From Erythrobacter sp. (GTDB taxonomy: Bacteria; Pseudomonadota; Alphaproteobacteria; Sphingomonadales; Sphingomonadaceae), in NCBI GenBank assembly GCA_009993605.1, contig JAACTB010000008.1:186001-250000 (forward strand): DNA of 64,000 nt, in the 5' to 3' direction. The translations under genes were made by a program, and so were the position numbers. Each line of letters opens with the position of its first letter. Position 1 is the first letter of the stretch. This document shows positions 20,433-29,936 of this stretch, piece after piece. The notes beneath the pieces were generated by a model. That model had not been told where the DNA came from. It searched no databases and saw only the letters and a program-made list of their open reading frames with translations.

Positions 20433-21770
20433 ATGCCTAAGTCCCGGTCCATGGCCGACCTTTTCGCCGATGAGCTTCCCCCTTCACGCCCCGCACCCGT
20501 TCGCAAGGATGCACCGCTCGCCGACCGGTTGCGGCCCGCCGATCTGGGCGAGGTGATCGGGCAGGATCATCTGACCGGTCCCGAAGGCGCGATCGGGCGC
20601 ATGGTCGCGGCGGGGCGCCTGTCCAGCATGATCCTGTGGGGCCCGCCCGGCACCGGCAAGACGACGATCGCGCGCCTCCTCGCCGACAGCGTAGGAATGC
20701 GGTTCGAAAGCGTCAGCGCGGTGTTCAGCGGCGTCGCGGATTTGAAGAAAGCCTTTGCCGCCGCCGACAAGGCTGCCGAAGCTGGGCAGCGGACCCTGCT
20801 GTTCGTGGACGAGATCCACCGCTTCAACCGCGCCCAGCAGGATGGCTTCCTCCCCTTCGTCGAACGGGGCACGGTCACGCTGGTCGGCGCGACGACCGAG
20901 AACCCCAGCTTCGCGCTCAACGCCGCACTTTTGAGCCGCGCGCAAGTGTTGATTCTCCAGCGGCTCGATCGCGAGGCGCTCGGCCAGCTTCTGACCCGTG
21001 CGGAGGAGCTGGAAGGCCCCCTCCCCCTCACCGATCCGGCGCGCGATGCGCTGGTGGCGAGTGCGGATGGCGATGGGCGCTTCCTGCTTAATCAGGCGGA
21101 AACGCTCTACAATGCAAAGCTCGACGCACCGCTCGATCCGGCAGCGCTCGGCGCCTTCCTGCAACGCCGTGTGGCGGTCTACGACAAGGATCGCGAAGGG
21201 CATTACAATCTGATTTCCGCCCTCCACAAGGCGGTGCGCGGGTCGGATGTACAGGCATCGCTCTATTACCTCGCACGGATGCTGACCGCGGGCGAGGAGC
21301 CGCGCTTTCTTGCGCGCAGGCTGGTCCGCATGGCGGTGGAGGACATCGGCATGGCCGACCCGCAGGCGCTGGTCCAGTGCATGGCGGCGAAGGACGCCTA
21401 CGAATTTCTCGGTTCGCCCGAGGGGGAGTTGGCGCTGGTCCAATCCTGCATCTACCTCGCCACCGCGCCCAAATCGAACGCGGCCTATAAAGCGATGAAG
21501 GCGAGTTTTCGTAACGCAAAAGAGACCGGCAGCCTGATGCCGCCGCAAAACATTCTCAACGCGCCGACCAAACTCATGAAAGAGATCGGATACGGTGCGG
21601 GCTATACCTACGATCACAACGCCGAAGAGGGCTTTTCGGGCGATGATTACTGGCCGGAGGAGATGGACGCGCAGACCTATTACGAGCCGGTCGATCGCGG
21701 GTTCGAGCGCGAGGTGAAGAAGCGGCTCGATTATTGGGATAAGCTGCGGCGTGAACGCAAAGCGGTTTAG
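20433..21770 (+). CDS. rarA: Replication-associated recombination protein A (RarA/MgsA AAA+ ATPase)
   Basis: MILWGPPGTGKTTIARLLA, LLFVDEIHRFNRAQQDGFLPFVE, VGATTENPSFALNAALLSR. Confidence 0.96.
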   Translation: MPKSRSMADLFADELPPSRPAPVRKDAPLADRLRPADLGEVIGQDHLTGPEGAIGRMVAAGRLSSMILWGPPGTGKTTIARLLADSVGMRFESVSAVFSGVADLKKAFAAADKAAEAGQRTLLFVDEIHRFNRAQQDGFLPFVERGTVTLVGATTENPSFALNAALLSRAQVLILQRLDREALGQLLTRAEELEGPLPLTDPARDALVASADGDGRFLLNQAETLYNAKLDAPLDPAALGAFLQRRVAVYDKDREGHYNLISALHKAVRGSDVQASLYYLARMLTAGEEPRFLARRLVRMAVEDIGMADPQALVQCMAAKDAYEFLGSPEGELALVQSCIYLATAPKSNAAYKAMKASFRNAKETGSLMPPQNILNAPTKLMKEIGYGAGYTYDHNAEEGFSGDDYWPEEMDAQTYYEPVDRGFEREVKKRLDYWDKLRRERKAV

Positions 21771-22635
21771 GCATTTCCTCGCCATCGACTGGTCGGGCGC
21801 GAAGGGGCGGCGGCAAAAGGGTATCGCGCTCGCTCTTGCCGATGGCGCGGGCGGCCCGCCGGTTCTGGTGGAGCGCGGGCGCGGCTGGGGGCGGGAGGAT
21901 GTGCTGGCGCTGCTGCGCGACGATCTGCCCGCCGATACTCTGGTCGGAATGGATCTCGGCATCGCGCTGCCTTTCGCGGATTGCGGCGCCTATTTTCCCG
22001 TTCTTGCGGACAGCCCGCCCGACGCGCCCGCCCTGTGGGCGTTGATCGACGCGGTATGCGAGGAGGATCCGAACCTCGAGGCGGGACGCTTCGTCGCCGA
22101 TCCGCGCTTCGCACCGTTTTTCCGCAACGGCGTCGAAACCGGACTGCACTTCCGCTGCGACGGAGCCGCACATGGCAGGGGGCGCTTTCGCGTCACCGAA
22201 GCAGCGCAAGCCCGGATGGGGTGCAAGCCCTATTCGAACTTCAACCTCGTCGGCGCGGCTCAAGTGGGCAAGTCGAGCCTGACGGGAATGCGGATGCTGC
22301 ATCGCCTGCGCGGTCATCTTCCGGTCTGGCCGATCGATTCGCTGGCCGAAAGCGGGTCGGTCGCGGTCGAGATCTACACCAGCCTCGCCGCGCTCGAGGC
22401 CGGGCGCAGCGTGTCTCGCGCGAAGATGCGCAATTTCGAAGATCTGAACCGCGCGCTCGATACGCTCGGATCACCGCCAGTTGGGGGCGAAGGGGCGATC
22501 GACGACCATTCGTCGGATGCGCTGCTGACCGCCGCGTGGTTGCGCATGGTCGCGCACGATCCGCGCCGCTGGCACCCTGCCGATCTCACACCCCTCGTCG
22601 CGCGAACCGAGGGCTGGACTTTCGGCGCGCTTTGA
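21751..22635 (+). CDS. Hypothetical protein with RNase H-fold-like (DUF429-type) motifs
   Basis: FLAIDWSGAKG, LVGMDLGIALPF, IDDHSSDALLTAAWLRM; GTG start overlapping rarA. Confidence 0.65.
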   Translation: MNAKRFRHFLAIDWSGAKGRRQKGIALALADGAGGPPVLVERGRGWGREDVLALLRDDLPADTLVGMDLGIALPFADCGAYFPVLADSPPDAPALWALIDAVCEEDPNLEAGRFVADPRFAPFFRNGVETGLHFRCDGAAHGRGRFRVTEAAQARMGCKPYSNFNLVGAAQVGKSSLTGMRMLHRLRGHLPVWPIDSLAESGSVAVEIYTSLAALEAGRSVSRAKMRNFEDLNRALDTLGSPPVGGEGAIDDHSSDALLTAAWLRMVAHDPRRWHPADLTPLVARTEGWTFGAL

Positions 22636-22671
22636 TCGAAGGGCGTATCCCTCGCGCATCCGACGCATCGG

Positions 22672-22747
22672 GCCGGTTTAGCTCAGTTGGTAGAGCAGTT
22701 GATTTGTAATCATCAGGCCAGGGGTTCGAATCCTCTAACCGGCACCA
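22672..22747 (+). tRNA. tRNA-Thr (anticodon TGT)
   Basis: gccggtttagctcagttggtagagcagttgatttgtaatcatcaggccaggggttcgaatcctctaaccggcacca; loop TTTGTAA. Confidence 0.97.
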
Positions 22748-22847
22748 TTTTTGTTTGGGCGCTCGCTTTTGCGAGCGCGATGTCCTCGCACCTTTCAGTC
22801 GCCGCGGGCGCGCGGTCGCGCTTGCGGTCCGCTGGTCGCGGACCGGT
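22748..22847 (+). repeat. Structured GC-rich repeat copy A (tRNA-Thr 3' flank)
   Basis: TTTTTGTTT + hairpin 22759-22778 + GTCCTCG + GCGC-GGTC-GCGC + TTG + CGGTCCGC-TGGTC-GCGGACCG; core 38/40 identical to copy C. Confidence 0.85.
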
Positions 22848-22853
22848 TCTCGG

Positions 22854-23951
22854 ATGAGTAGCGACGGCCCGACCATCGTACTTTTGGGTGCGGGTCATGC
22901 GCATCTCGGGGTTATCGACGACTGGCTGAAGCAGGGCCCGCCCGAGGGGCGCACCATTCTCGTCGAGCCGCGCGACGAGATGCAGTATTCGGGCATGGTG
23001 CCGGGCTGGATGGCCGGCGAATATCGCGGCAAGGAAACCCGGATCGCGCTCGAGCCGCTGGTGCGCGAGGCGTGGATCGACTGGCACCGCTGCCGCGCGG
23101 TCGGACTCGATCCCGTACACCGCGAGGTTCGGCTCGAAACGGGCGAGCGGGTCGCTTTCGATCTCTGCTCCATCGCCATCGGCGGGGCGGGCCGAGCGGA
23201 CAATCTGGTCGGAACCGATCCGCGACTGATCGACATCCGGCCTATCGACGCCTTCATGGAAAGCTGGGACAGCGTCGAGGACACCGCCACGCCGCGCCGC
23301 ATCGCCGTCATCGGCGGCGGGGCGGGCGGAGTCGAACTGGCTTTCGGCGCGCGCAATTCCACGAGCCGACCCGATGTCGTGCTGATCGCAGGCGAGCACG
23401 GCCTCATCCCCGGCCATCCCGCCATAGCCCGCCGCGTCGTGGAGCGCGAACTGGAACGCCAGGATATCATCGTCCTCACCGGCGAAGCGCGTTTCGACGA
23501 CGGCGCGCTTATGGTGGGCAACGAAGCGCTCGAACCCTTCGACGCGATCCTCGCCGCGGTCGGAAGCGGCGCACCGTCCTGGCCGCGCGCAAGCGGGCTC
23601 CCGGTGGATGAGGACGGTTTCATCCGCGTCGGCCCGACCCAGCAGGTCGAGGGATTTCCCCACATCCTCGCGGCGGGCGACGTGGCGCGGCGCACCGATG
23701 TCCGCGTCCGCCATTCGGGCGTCCATGCGGTCTATGCGGGGCCCGTGCTGGCGAAGAATCTGCGCCGCCTGATCGCGGGGCGCAGCGATCTGGCGACCTA
23801 TTCGCCGTTCGGCAAAGACTTCTACCTGTTCAACACCTGCCGGGGCACGAGCATCCTCAGCTATGGACCTTTGGGCCTCAAGGCGCGCTGGCTGCGGCAG
23901 CTCAAGGACTGGCTCGACCGCCGCTGGATTGCGCGTTTCTCGGGTCGTTAG
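22854..23951 (+). CDS. FAD-dependent pyridine nucleotide-disulfide oxidoreductase (NDH-2-like)
   Basis: IVLLGAGHAHLGVI, RIAVIGGGAGGVELAF, GFPHILAAGDVA. Confidence 0.88.
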   Translation: MSSDGPTIVLLGAGHAHLGVIDDWLKQGPPEGRTILVEPRDEMQYSGMVPGWMAGEYRGKETRIALEPLVREAWIDWHRCRAVGLDPVHREVRLETGERVAFDLCSIAIGGAGRADNLVGTDPRLIDIRPIDAFMESWDSVEDTATPRRIAVIGGGAGGVELAFGARNSTSRPDVVLIAGEHGLIPGHPAIARRVVERELERQDIIVLTGEARFDDGALMVGNEALEPFDAILAAVGSGAPSWPRASGLPVDEDGFIRVGPTQQVEGFPHILAAGDVARRTDVRVRHSGVHAVYAGPVLAKNLRRLIAGRSDLATYSPFGKDFYLFNTCRGTSILSYGPLGLKARWLRQLKDWLDRRWIARFSGR

Positions 23952-24751
23952 CTACCCAACCGGCTGCGGATCGCTTCCGACAATTCGCGCACTCTCTCGG
24001 CATTGTAGCCGAGATCGCTCACCCCCACCCGGCTCGCCGAGCGCAGGTCGATGCGACTATCGGTCACGCGGGCCACGACATCGTCGCGGAAACCGTAAGC
24101 AAAGGTCTCGGCCACGCCCTCGACCATCCCCGTCGCATTGTCGGCGCGGATATCGTCGAGGCCGATTTCACCCATCGCGGCGACCACGGCATTCATCGCC
24201 TGTTCGCGGGTCGCGTTGCCGACCGGGATCGGACGCAGATCGGTGTAGTTCGCGGCGATCACGTCGGCGTGGTTCTGCACGGCGAGATCGCCATCGACGC
24301 GGTCCTTCCACAGGTCGATCTGGCCCAGCGGCGTACCGTAATCGACGATCGGGTTCGCACCCCATTCCTCGCGCATCTGCAAGGTCTGCGCCGAGAAGGC
24401 AGGCGGGTTTCTCAGATCGGTGGCGACATCGTGGATCGGCGGCGCGGCCTCTCCGGCGGCGCGAACCGAGAGCAATCCCATGAACAGGACCACCGGAATG
24501 GCCAGCGCCAGTGCGGCTTTCCAGACCGGCCCGCGCGGCGTGCCCTTCCAGGCGACGAACAGGGCGATCAGCGCCAAGATAGCGACGATCCCCATCAACC
24601 ACGGCCCTGCCGTGACGGTCATGAAGCCGAAGCCCGTTTTCCAGCCGATCAGCCCGATCTTCGGCCCGAACACGGCGATGGCGAGCCACACGAGCAGCGC
24701 CAGCGCCGCCCACAGCGCGTATTTCGGCAGGTTCGCCTTCAAATCGCTCAT
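23948..24751 (-). CDS. DUF1499-like membrane protein
   Basis: N-terminal TM segments; DLRNPPAFSAQTLQM...DVVARVTDSRIDLRSASRVGVSDLGYNAERV. Confidence 0.75.
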   Translation of the reverse strand: MSDLKANLPKYALWAALALLVWLAIAVFGPKIGLIGWKTGFGFMTVTAGPWLMGIVAILALIALFVAWKGTPRGPVWKAALALAIPVVLFMGLLSVRAAGEAAPPIHDVATDLRNPPAFSAQTLQMREEWGANPIVDYGTPLGQIDLWKDRVDGDLAVQNHADVIAANYTDLRPIPVGNATREQAMNAVVAAMGEIGLDDIRADNATGMVEGVAETFAYGFRDDVVARVTDSRIDLRSASRVGVSDLGYNAERVRELSEAIRSRLGS

Positions 24752-25209
24752 CACCCTCTTCCTCTGTAGGAGGCCACGCCCTGATCGGGCAGCCACAAAT
24801 CTTTCGGCGGAGCGGAGCTCTGCCAGAACACGTCGATCGGAATGCCGCCGCGTGGATACCAATATCCACCGATCCGCAGCCAACGCGGGCCCATCTCGTC
24901 GAACAGGCGCTTGCCGATGCCGACGGTCACATCCTCGTGAAACCCGCAATGATTGCGGAAGCTGCCGAGGAAGAGCTTTAGGCTCTTGCTCTCGACGATG
25001 GTTTCGTCGGGCGCATAGTCGATTACGAGATGCGCGAAATCGGGCTGGCCGGTGACCGGGCAGAGCGAGGTGAATTCGGGCGCGGCGAAGCGCACCATAT
25101 AGAGTTCGCCGGCGCGCGGATTGGGCACGTAATCGAGCTCCGCCGCTTCGGGTGAGGCGGGAAGCGGCGTGTTCGCGCCGAGAAACCGGGGTTCTGGTGT
25201 GTCGCCCAT
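24751..25209 (-). CDS. queF: NADPH-dependent 7-cyano-7-deazaguanine reductase QueF
   Basis: [41 protein letters not shown]. Confidence 0.96.
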   Translation of the reverse strand: MGDTPEPRFLGANTPLPASPEAAELDYVPNPRAGELYMVRFAAPEFTSLCPVTGQPDFAHLVIDYAPDETIVESKSLKLFLGSFRNHCGFHEDVTVGIGKRLFDEMGPRWLRIGGYWYPRGGIPIDVFWQSSAPPKDLWLPDQGVASYRGRG

Positions 25210-25330
25210 GCCGCGCCTCTGCCCGCATCGGCGGGCGGGCGCAAGCGAGAGCTTGGCAAGGGGCCGCTTCACTCCCTATTCAGCGGCGCATCGCGACCTC
25301 TTCGCTTCCCCATTCCGAACCGAATTTTTC

Positions 25331-26668
25331 ATGACCCGCTTCCTTTCATCCGTCGCCCTGCCCCTGTTCGTTCTCGCCGCCGCTGCGCAGCCCGGCGTCT
25401 TGCAAGCGCAATCGGTCCAGGATTTCCAGCTTCCGCCGAACCCGACGCCCAGCCCCAGCCCGAACGTGCAGGGCCCGGTCGATAGCGAAAGCGGCCCGGT
25501 GACGCCGCGCGCGACCGTACAGCCCCTCCCGACGCCCAGCCCGACTGCAAGGCCGAGCGTCACGCCGACACCGCGCCCCACTCCTGCTCCCACGCAAACG
25601 CCGACGACGCGGCCAAGCCCGACCCTGCGCCTCCCTGCGCCCGCACCCACACCCGCGCCTTCGCGCGTTCCGAGGCCGCAGCCGAGCGCGGTGGAAAGCC
25701 CGGCGCCCGTTCCGCTGCCTGCGCCGACACCGATACCGAGCCCAGAAACCGCGCCCGCAATCGGCGAGAGCGACACCTCCACCCCGGTGCCGTTCGAACC
25801 CAGTCCTTCAATTACGAATGCGCCCGATCCCGCTCCGGTCGAGGACCCAGCGGACGATAGCGAATATCTGTGGTGGATCGCCGCGCTGGCGGCGCTTGTC
25901 GCTGGTGGAGCGGCTTTGGTGCGGAAGCGGCGCCAGGCGAACGCTCCGGTCCCGACGATCGAACCGCCGCGCGTCCGGCGCGAGCCCGCCCAACCGGCGG
26001 CCGCGAAGCCCGAGCCTGTCGCAGCTCCCGCACCAGTACCGGCATCAGCACCAGCACCAGCACCAGCACCAGCACCAGCACCAGCACCAGCACAGGCACC
26101 GGCGCCGGCAGCAGCGGTCCCTCCGGCGGCCGTCCCGCCAGCGCCCATCCCCGCCATGACCGAAGCGGCCAACGGGACGCCCATCAGCGTCCGGTTCGAA
26201 CCCTTGCGCCTGTCGCGCAGCGTCATGGCAGCCACGCTGTATTACCGCGCGACCATCCTCAATCGCGGTCCTGTGGCGCTTAACGAAGTCGTCCTCGAAG
26301 CCGATCTCGGTTCGGCGAGCGGGGGCCGGCCGGTCGACGAGCAGGTGCTGGACGAGACCACGCCGCTGACGCCGCGCCATGTCTTCGGGCGGCTTGCGAC
26401 CGGCCAGTCCGCCCGGTTCGAGGGCAGCGTCCAGATCCCGCTCGCCCAGGCGGACGTGATCCGGCAGGGCAATACCGCGTTGCTCGTCCCGCTGATGCGG
26501 CTGCGGGCGACGGCCAAGGATGCGGTGCCCTTCGCGCGGACCTTCGCCGTCGGCCAACTGGCGGAAAGCGGATCGAGCCGCCTGCACCCCTTCCGCCTCG
26601 ACGAAGGGCTGCGGTCGTGGGAACCGCTGGCCCAGCGCGTGCTCGATCGCCCGCTGCCGACCGTCTAG
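25331..26668 (+). CDS. Signal-peptide membrane protein with Pro/Thr- and Ala-Pro-rich linkers
   Basis: Signal peptide, P/T-rich ~130 aa, TM YLWWIAALAALVAGGAALVRKRR, (AP)n linker, conserved C-terminal domain. Confidence 0.8.
   Translation: MTRFLSSVALPLFVLAAAAQPGVLQAQSVQDFQLPPNPTPSPSPNVQGPVDSESGPVTPRATVQPLPTPSPTARPSVTPTPRPTPAPTQTPTTRPSPTLRLPAPAPTPAPSRVPRPQPSAVESPAPVPLPAPTPIPSPETAPAIGESDTSTPVPFEPSPSITNAPDPAPVEDPADDSEYLWWIAALAALVAGGAALVRKRRQANAPVPTIEPPRVRREPAQPAAAKPEPVAAPAPVPASAPAPAPAPAPAPAPAQAPAPAAAVPPAAVPPAPIPAMTEAANGTPISVRFEPLRLSRSVMAATLYYRATILNRGPVALNEVVLEADLGSASGGRPVDEQVLDETTPLTPRHVFGRLATGQSARFEGSVQIPLAQADVIRQGNTALLVPLMRLRATAKDAVPFARTFAVGQLAESGSSRLHPFRLDEGLRSWEPLAQRVLDRPLPTV
26047..26093 (+). 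repeat. Hexanucleotide tandem repeat (AGCACC)n in coding sequence
   Basis: Seven perfect agcacc units plus a partial, encoding Ala-Pro dipeptides. Confidence 0.95.
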
Positions 26669-26677
26669 AGGCTCAGC

Positions 26678-27523
26678 ATGGATTCGCTCGTTTCGACCGA
26701 CTGGCTTGCCGCGCATCTGGGCGATCCGGACATCATCGTGCTCGATGCGACCCGGCATCTGCCCGGCGTGGAGCGCGATCCGCAGGAGGATTTTCACGTC
26801 GCGCATATTCCCGGTGCCCGTTTCCTCGACCTCGCCAGCCTGACCGATCGGGACAGTCCGGTTCCGGGCGCGCTGCCGCGCGGCGAGCACTTGGCCGAAA
26901 GGCTTGGCGCGCTCGGTGTGACGGCACAGAGCTGGATCGTTCTCTACGACGATTCGGCGATCAAGAGCGCGGCGCGCGCCTGGTTCATGCTTCGCCTGTT
27001 CGGGCACGAGAGGGTCGCGATCCTCGATGGGGGGTGGGCCAAATGGAGTATGGAAGGGCGCCCGGTCGAAGGCGGTTCGGTCGCGCCGGAGCCCGCCCCC
27101 TACGATATCGGCGCGCAACGCCCGATCGTACGCAGCAAGGCGGACATCCTCGCGAATATCGAAACGGGCGAGGAACAGATCGTCGACGCCCGCGACGCCG
27201 ATCGCTTTACCGGCGCGACTATCGACACGGTCCATGATCTGCCCGGCGGCCATATTCCCGGCGCGCGCAATCTGTTCTTCCGCGACCTGTTCCGCGATGA
27301 CGGGACCTATCGCCCCAGCCCGGAATTGCGCGCGGCGGTGGCCAAGGCGGGGCTCGATCCGGAGCGTCCGATCGTCGCCAGCTGTGGCAGCGGGATGACC
27401 GCATCGGTGGTCCTGTTTGCGCTCCATCTGATCGGACGGGACGATTTCGCGCTCTATGACGGGAGCTGGGCGGAATGGGGCGCGGACCCGGATACGCCCA
27501 AGGAAACCGGCCCCGCCTCTTGA
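26678..27523 (+). CDS. sseA: 3-mercaptopyruvate sulfurtransferase / rhodanese
   Basis: Two rhodanese domains; IVASCGSGMTASVV active-site Cys loop. Confidence 0.93.
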   Translation: MDSLVSTDWLAAHLGDPDIIVLDATRHLPGVERDPQEDFHVAHIPGARFLDLASLTDRDSPVPGALPRGEHLAERLGALGVTAQSWIVLYDDSAIKSAARAWFMLRLFGHERVAILDGGWAKWSMEGRPVEGGSVAPEPAPYDIGAQRPIVRSKADILANIETGEEQIVDARDADRFTGATIDTVHDLPGGHIPGARNLFFRDLFRDDGTYRPSPELRAAVAKAGLDPERPIVASCGSGMTASVVLFALHLIGRDDFALYDGSWAEWGADPDTPKETGPAS

Positions 27524-27554
27524 TTAATGCGGTCGCTTTCTGTCGAAGAGAGCG

Positions 27555-28757
27555 ATGGGATCGAACACATCCGAATTGACCGCCGCTACCACGCTCGCCG
27601 TGTCGGGCCGCAGCCGCGACCCGCATGTCGTCAATCCGCCGGTCTATCGCGCCAGCACGCATCTTTACGCCGACTGCGCCGCGCTGCGCGAAGGGCCGCG
27701 AAAGAACGAGGACGGGCGGTTTTTCTATGGTCGGCGCGGCTCGCCGACCCAATGGGCCCTGTCTGACGCGCTGACCGAATTGGAGCCAGGCGCGCACGGC
27801 ACGGTGCTCTATCCCAGCGGCGTCGCCGCGATCGCGGGATCGCTGATGGCGGTGTGCCGTCCGGGTGACGTCCTCCTCGTCACCGACAACGCCTACGATC
27901 CCAGCCGCTCGATGGCGAAGGGGCTGTTCAAGCGCCTGGGCGTGGAGGCGCGCTTTTTCGATCCGCTCGATCTCGCAACCTTTGAGGGTTTGTTCTGCGA
28001 GCGGACGCGCGCCGTCTGGCTCGAAAACCCCGGCAGCCTCAGCATGGAGGTCTGCGACATTCCCGCGCTGACCCGGATCGCGCGCGAGAAGGGCGCCGTC
28101 AGCCTGATCGACAACACATGGGCGACCTCGCTCGGCTTCCCGGCCCTGGAGCGAGGATGCGACATCAGCGTCCAGGCGCTGACCAAGCATGTCGGCGGGC
28201 ATTCCGACTTGATGATGGGCAGCGCCAGCGCGGGAGAGCGCTGGTATCGCAAGCTGCGCCAGACCGCGCAGGAACTGGGCCAGGTGGTCTCGCCCGACGA
28301 TGCCGCCCTCGCTCTGCGGGGGTTGCGCACGATGCAGCTGAGGCTCGAAAGATCGACGGCGAGCGCGTTGGCGATTGCGGAATGGCTCGGCAAGCGTAGC
28401 GAGGTCGCGCATGTGCTGTGCCCGATCCTGCCCGGCGCGCCCGGTCACGATCTGTGGCGCCGCGACTTTACCGGCGGATGCGGGCTGTTCAGCTTCGTGC
28501 TCAAAGATCGCGACGATGCGGCGCGGTGCCGCCTGATCGACGCGCTGGATCTGTTCGGGATCGGCTATAGCTGGGGCGGCTTCGAAAGCCTCGCGCTCCC
28601 TGTCGACATCGCCCCGATCCGCGAGCGGATGGCATGGCCGCGCCCCGAATGGCAGGCTGGCGAGGATTGCGCCATTCGCCTATCGATCGGCCTCGAAGAC
28701 CCGCACGACCTCATTGCCGACCTCACCCAGGCCTTCGCCGCCATGGATCACGCATGA
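27555..28757 (+). CDS. metC: Cystathionine beta-lyase
   Basis: FFYGRRGSPTQWALSDALTELE, SLIDNTWATSLGFPALERGCDISVQALTKHVGGHSDLMMG. Confidence 0.93.
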   Translation: MGSNTSELTAATTLAVSGRSRDPHVVNPPVYRASTHLYADCAALREGPRKNEDGRFFYGRRGSPTQWALSDALTELEPGAHGTVLYPSGVAAIAGSLMAVCRPGDVLLVTDNAYDPSRSMAKGLFKRLGVEARFFDPLDLATFEGLFCERTRAVWLENPGSLSMEVCDIPALTRIAREKGAVSLIDNTWATSLGFPALERGCDISVQALTKHVGGHSDLMMGSASAGERWYRKLRQTAQELGQVVSPDDAALALRGLRTMQLRLERSTASALAIAEWLGKRSEVAHVLCPILPGAPGHDLWRRDFTGGCGLFSFVLKDRDDAARCRLIDALDLFGIGYSWGGFESLALPVDIAPIRERMAWPRPEWQAGEDCAIRLSIGLEDPHDLIADLTQAFAAMDHA

Positions 28758-29839
28758 CCGCCCCCACACCGCCAACACCGACCGCGTCGGCCACCGAAAC
28801 GATCGAACAGGCCTGGAATCTCGCCCCGCCGGTGCGCGAGGTGGAGACTAGCGTCGCAGCGGCCGAGGGCCTGCGCGAAGCCGTTTCATCGAAGAGCGAC
28901 ACGGTCGGCGGTTTCCTCGATGCGGTGGATTCGCTCGCGATCAGCGTCGGCGATTTCCGCCTGTCGCTGTGGGACGTGCTGGTCGTCCTCCTCATCATCT
29001 TCGCGGTTATCACCGCCGCCTGGCTGCTCAGCAAGATGCTGCAACGCATCCTTCTGCGCGTGACCAAGCTCGACGACACGCAGCAATTGCTGGGCCAGAA
29101 GATCCTGTCGATCGTGGTCTGGGCCGGGGCCTTCTTCATTGGGATCGACCTTTTGGGGATCGACCTTACCGCGCTCGCCGTGTTTTCGGGCGCGTTCGGT
29201 CTCGCGATCGGTTTCGGCCTTCAGAAGACCTTCGGCAATCTCATCGCCGGGATCATCCTGCTGATGGACAAGTCAATCAAGCCGGGAGACGTGATCGCGG
29301 TGACCGATATGGCGGGGCAGGAAAGCTTCGGCCAGATCAGGAAGATCGGCGTGCGCGCGGTTTCCGTGACCACCCGCGACCAGCGCGAATATCTGATTCC
29401 GAACGAGAACCTGATGGTCAATCAGGTCGAAAACTGGTCCTATTCATCGAAGAACGTACGGATGCAGGTCTATGTCGGGGTCAGCTACGATGCCGATATG
29501 GAGTTGGCGGAAAAGCTCATGCTTCAGGCCGCGACCGATGCGCCGCGCGTCCTCAAGGCGCCGCCGCCCACCGTGTGGATGAGCGAATATGGCGACAGCT
29601 CGGTCAATTTCACGATCCATTGCTGGATTCAGGATCCCGAAGAAGGGGTCGGGAACGTCCGCAGCGAGGTGCTGAAACGGCTCTGGTGGCTGTTCAAGGA
29701 CAACGATATCGAGATCCCCTTCCCGCAGCGCGACGTCAATCTGCGCGGCAACGCACAGTTCGAGCGGCTGGTGGAAGCGCTCGCGGATCGCCAGGCGGCT
29801 GGCGGGACGGCGCAGGACAACAAGGCATCCGAAGACTAG
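28754..29839 (+). CDS. Mechanosensitive ion channel, MscS family
   Basis: AVFSGAFGLAIGFGLQKTFGNLIAGIILLMDKSIKPGDVI, VSVTTRDQREYLIPN. Confidence 0.93.
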   Translation: MTAPTPPTPTASATETIEQAWNLAPPVREVETSVAAAEGLREAVSSKSDTVGGFLDAVDSLAISVGDFRLSLWDVLVVLLIIFAVITAAWLLSKMLQRILLRVTKLDDTQQLLGQKILSIVVWAGAFFIGIDLLGIDLTALAVFSGAFGLAIGFGLQKTFGNLIAGIILLMDKSIKPGDVIAVTDMAGQESFGQIRKIGVRAVSVTTRDQREYLIPNENLMVNQVENWSYSSKNVRMQVYVGVSYDADMELAEKLMLQAATDAPRVLKAPPPTVWMSEYGDSSVNFTIHCWIQDPEEGVGNVRSEVLKRLWWLFKDNDIEIPFPQRDVNLRGNAQFERLVEALADRQAAGGTAQDNKASED

Positions 29840-29936
29840 CTTCGCCTTCGCAAAGCGAGGATTTCAAAAGCTTTGCTGTGCGGCGGCGCATCCATTCTGA
29901 TTGGCGCGGGGCGGTGCGGATGCGCATTGTCCATTC

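Noticed and set aside
22755-22853. N-terminal extension of the 22755-23951 ORF
   Set aside because: The extension translates the structured repeat; the real start is MSSDGPTIVLLGAGHAH at 22854.
26047-26093. Short tandem repeats resembling a CRISPR-like array
   Set aside because: Repeat unit is 6 bp with no spacers and is in frame within a coding region; no cas genes in the window.
26045-27427. 460-aa antisense ORF ending in CWCWCWCW
   Set aside because: Antisense of the sseA gene and of the AGCACC microsatellite; the Cys-Trp run is a translation artefact.
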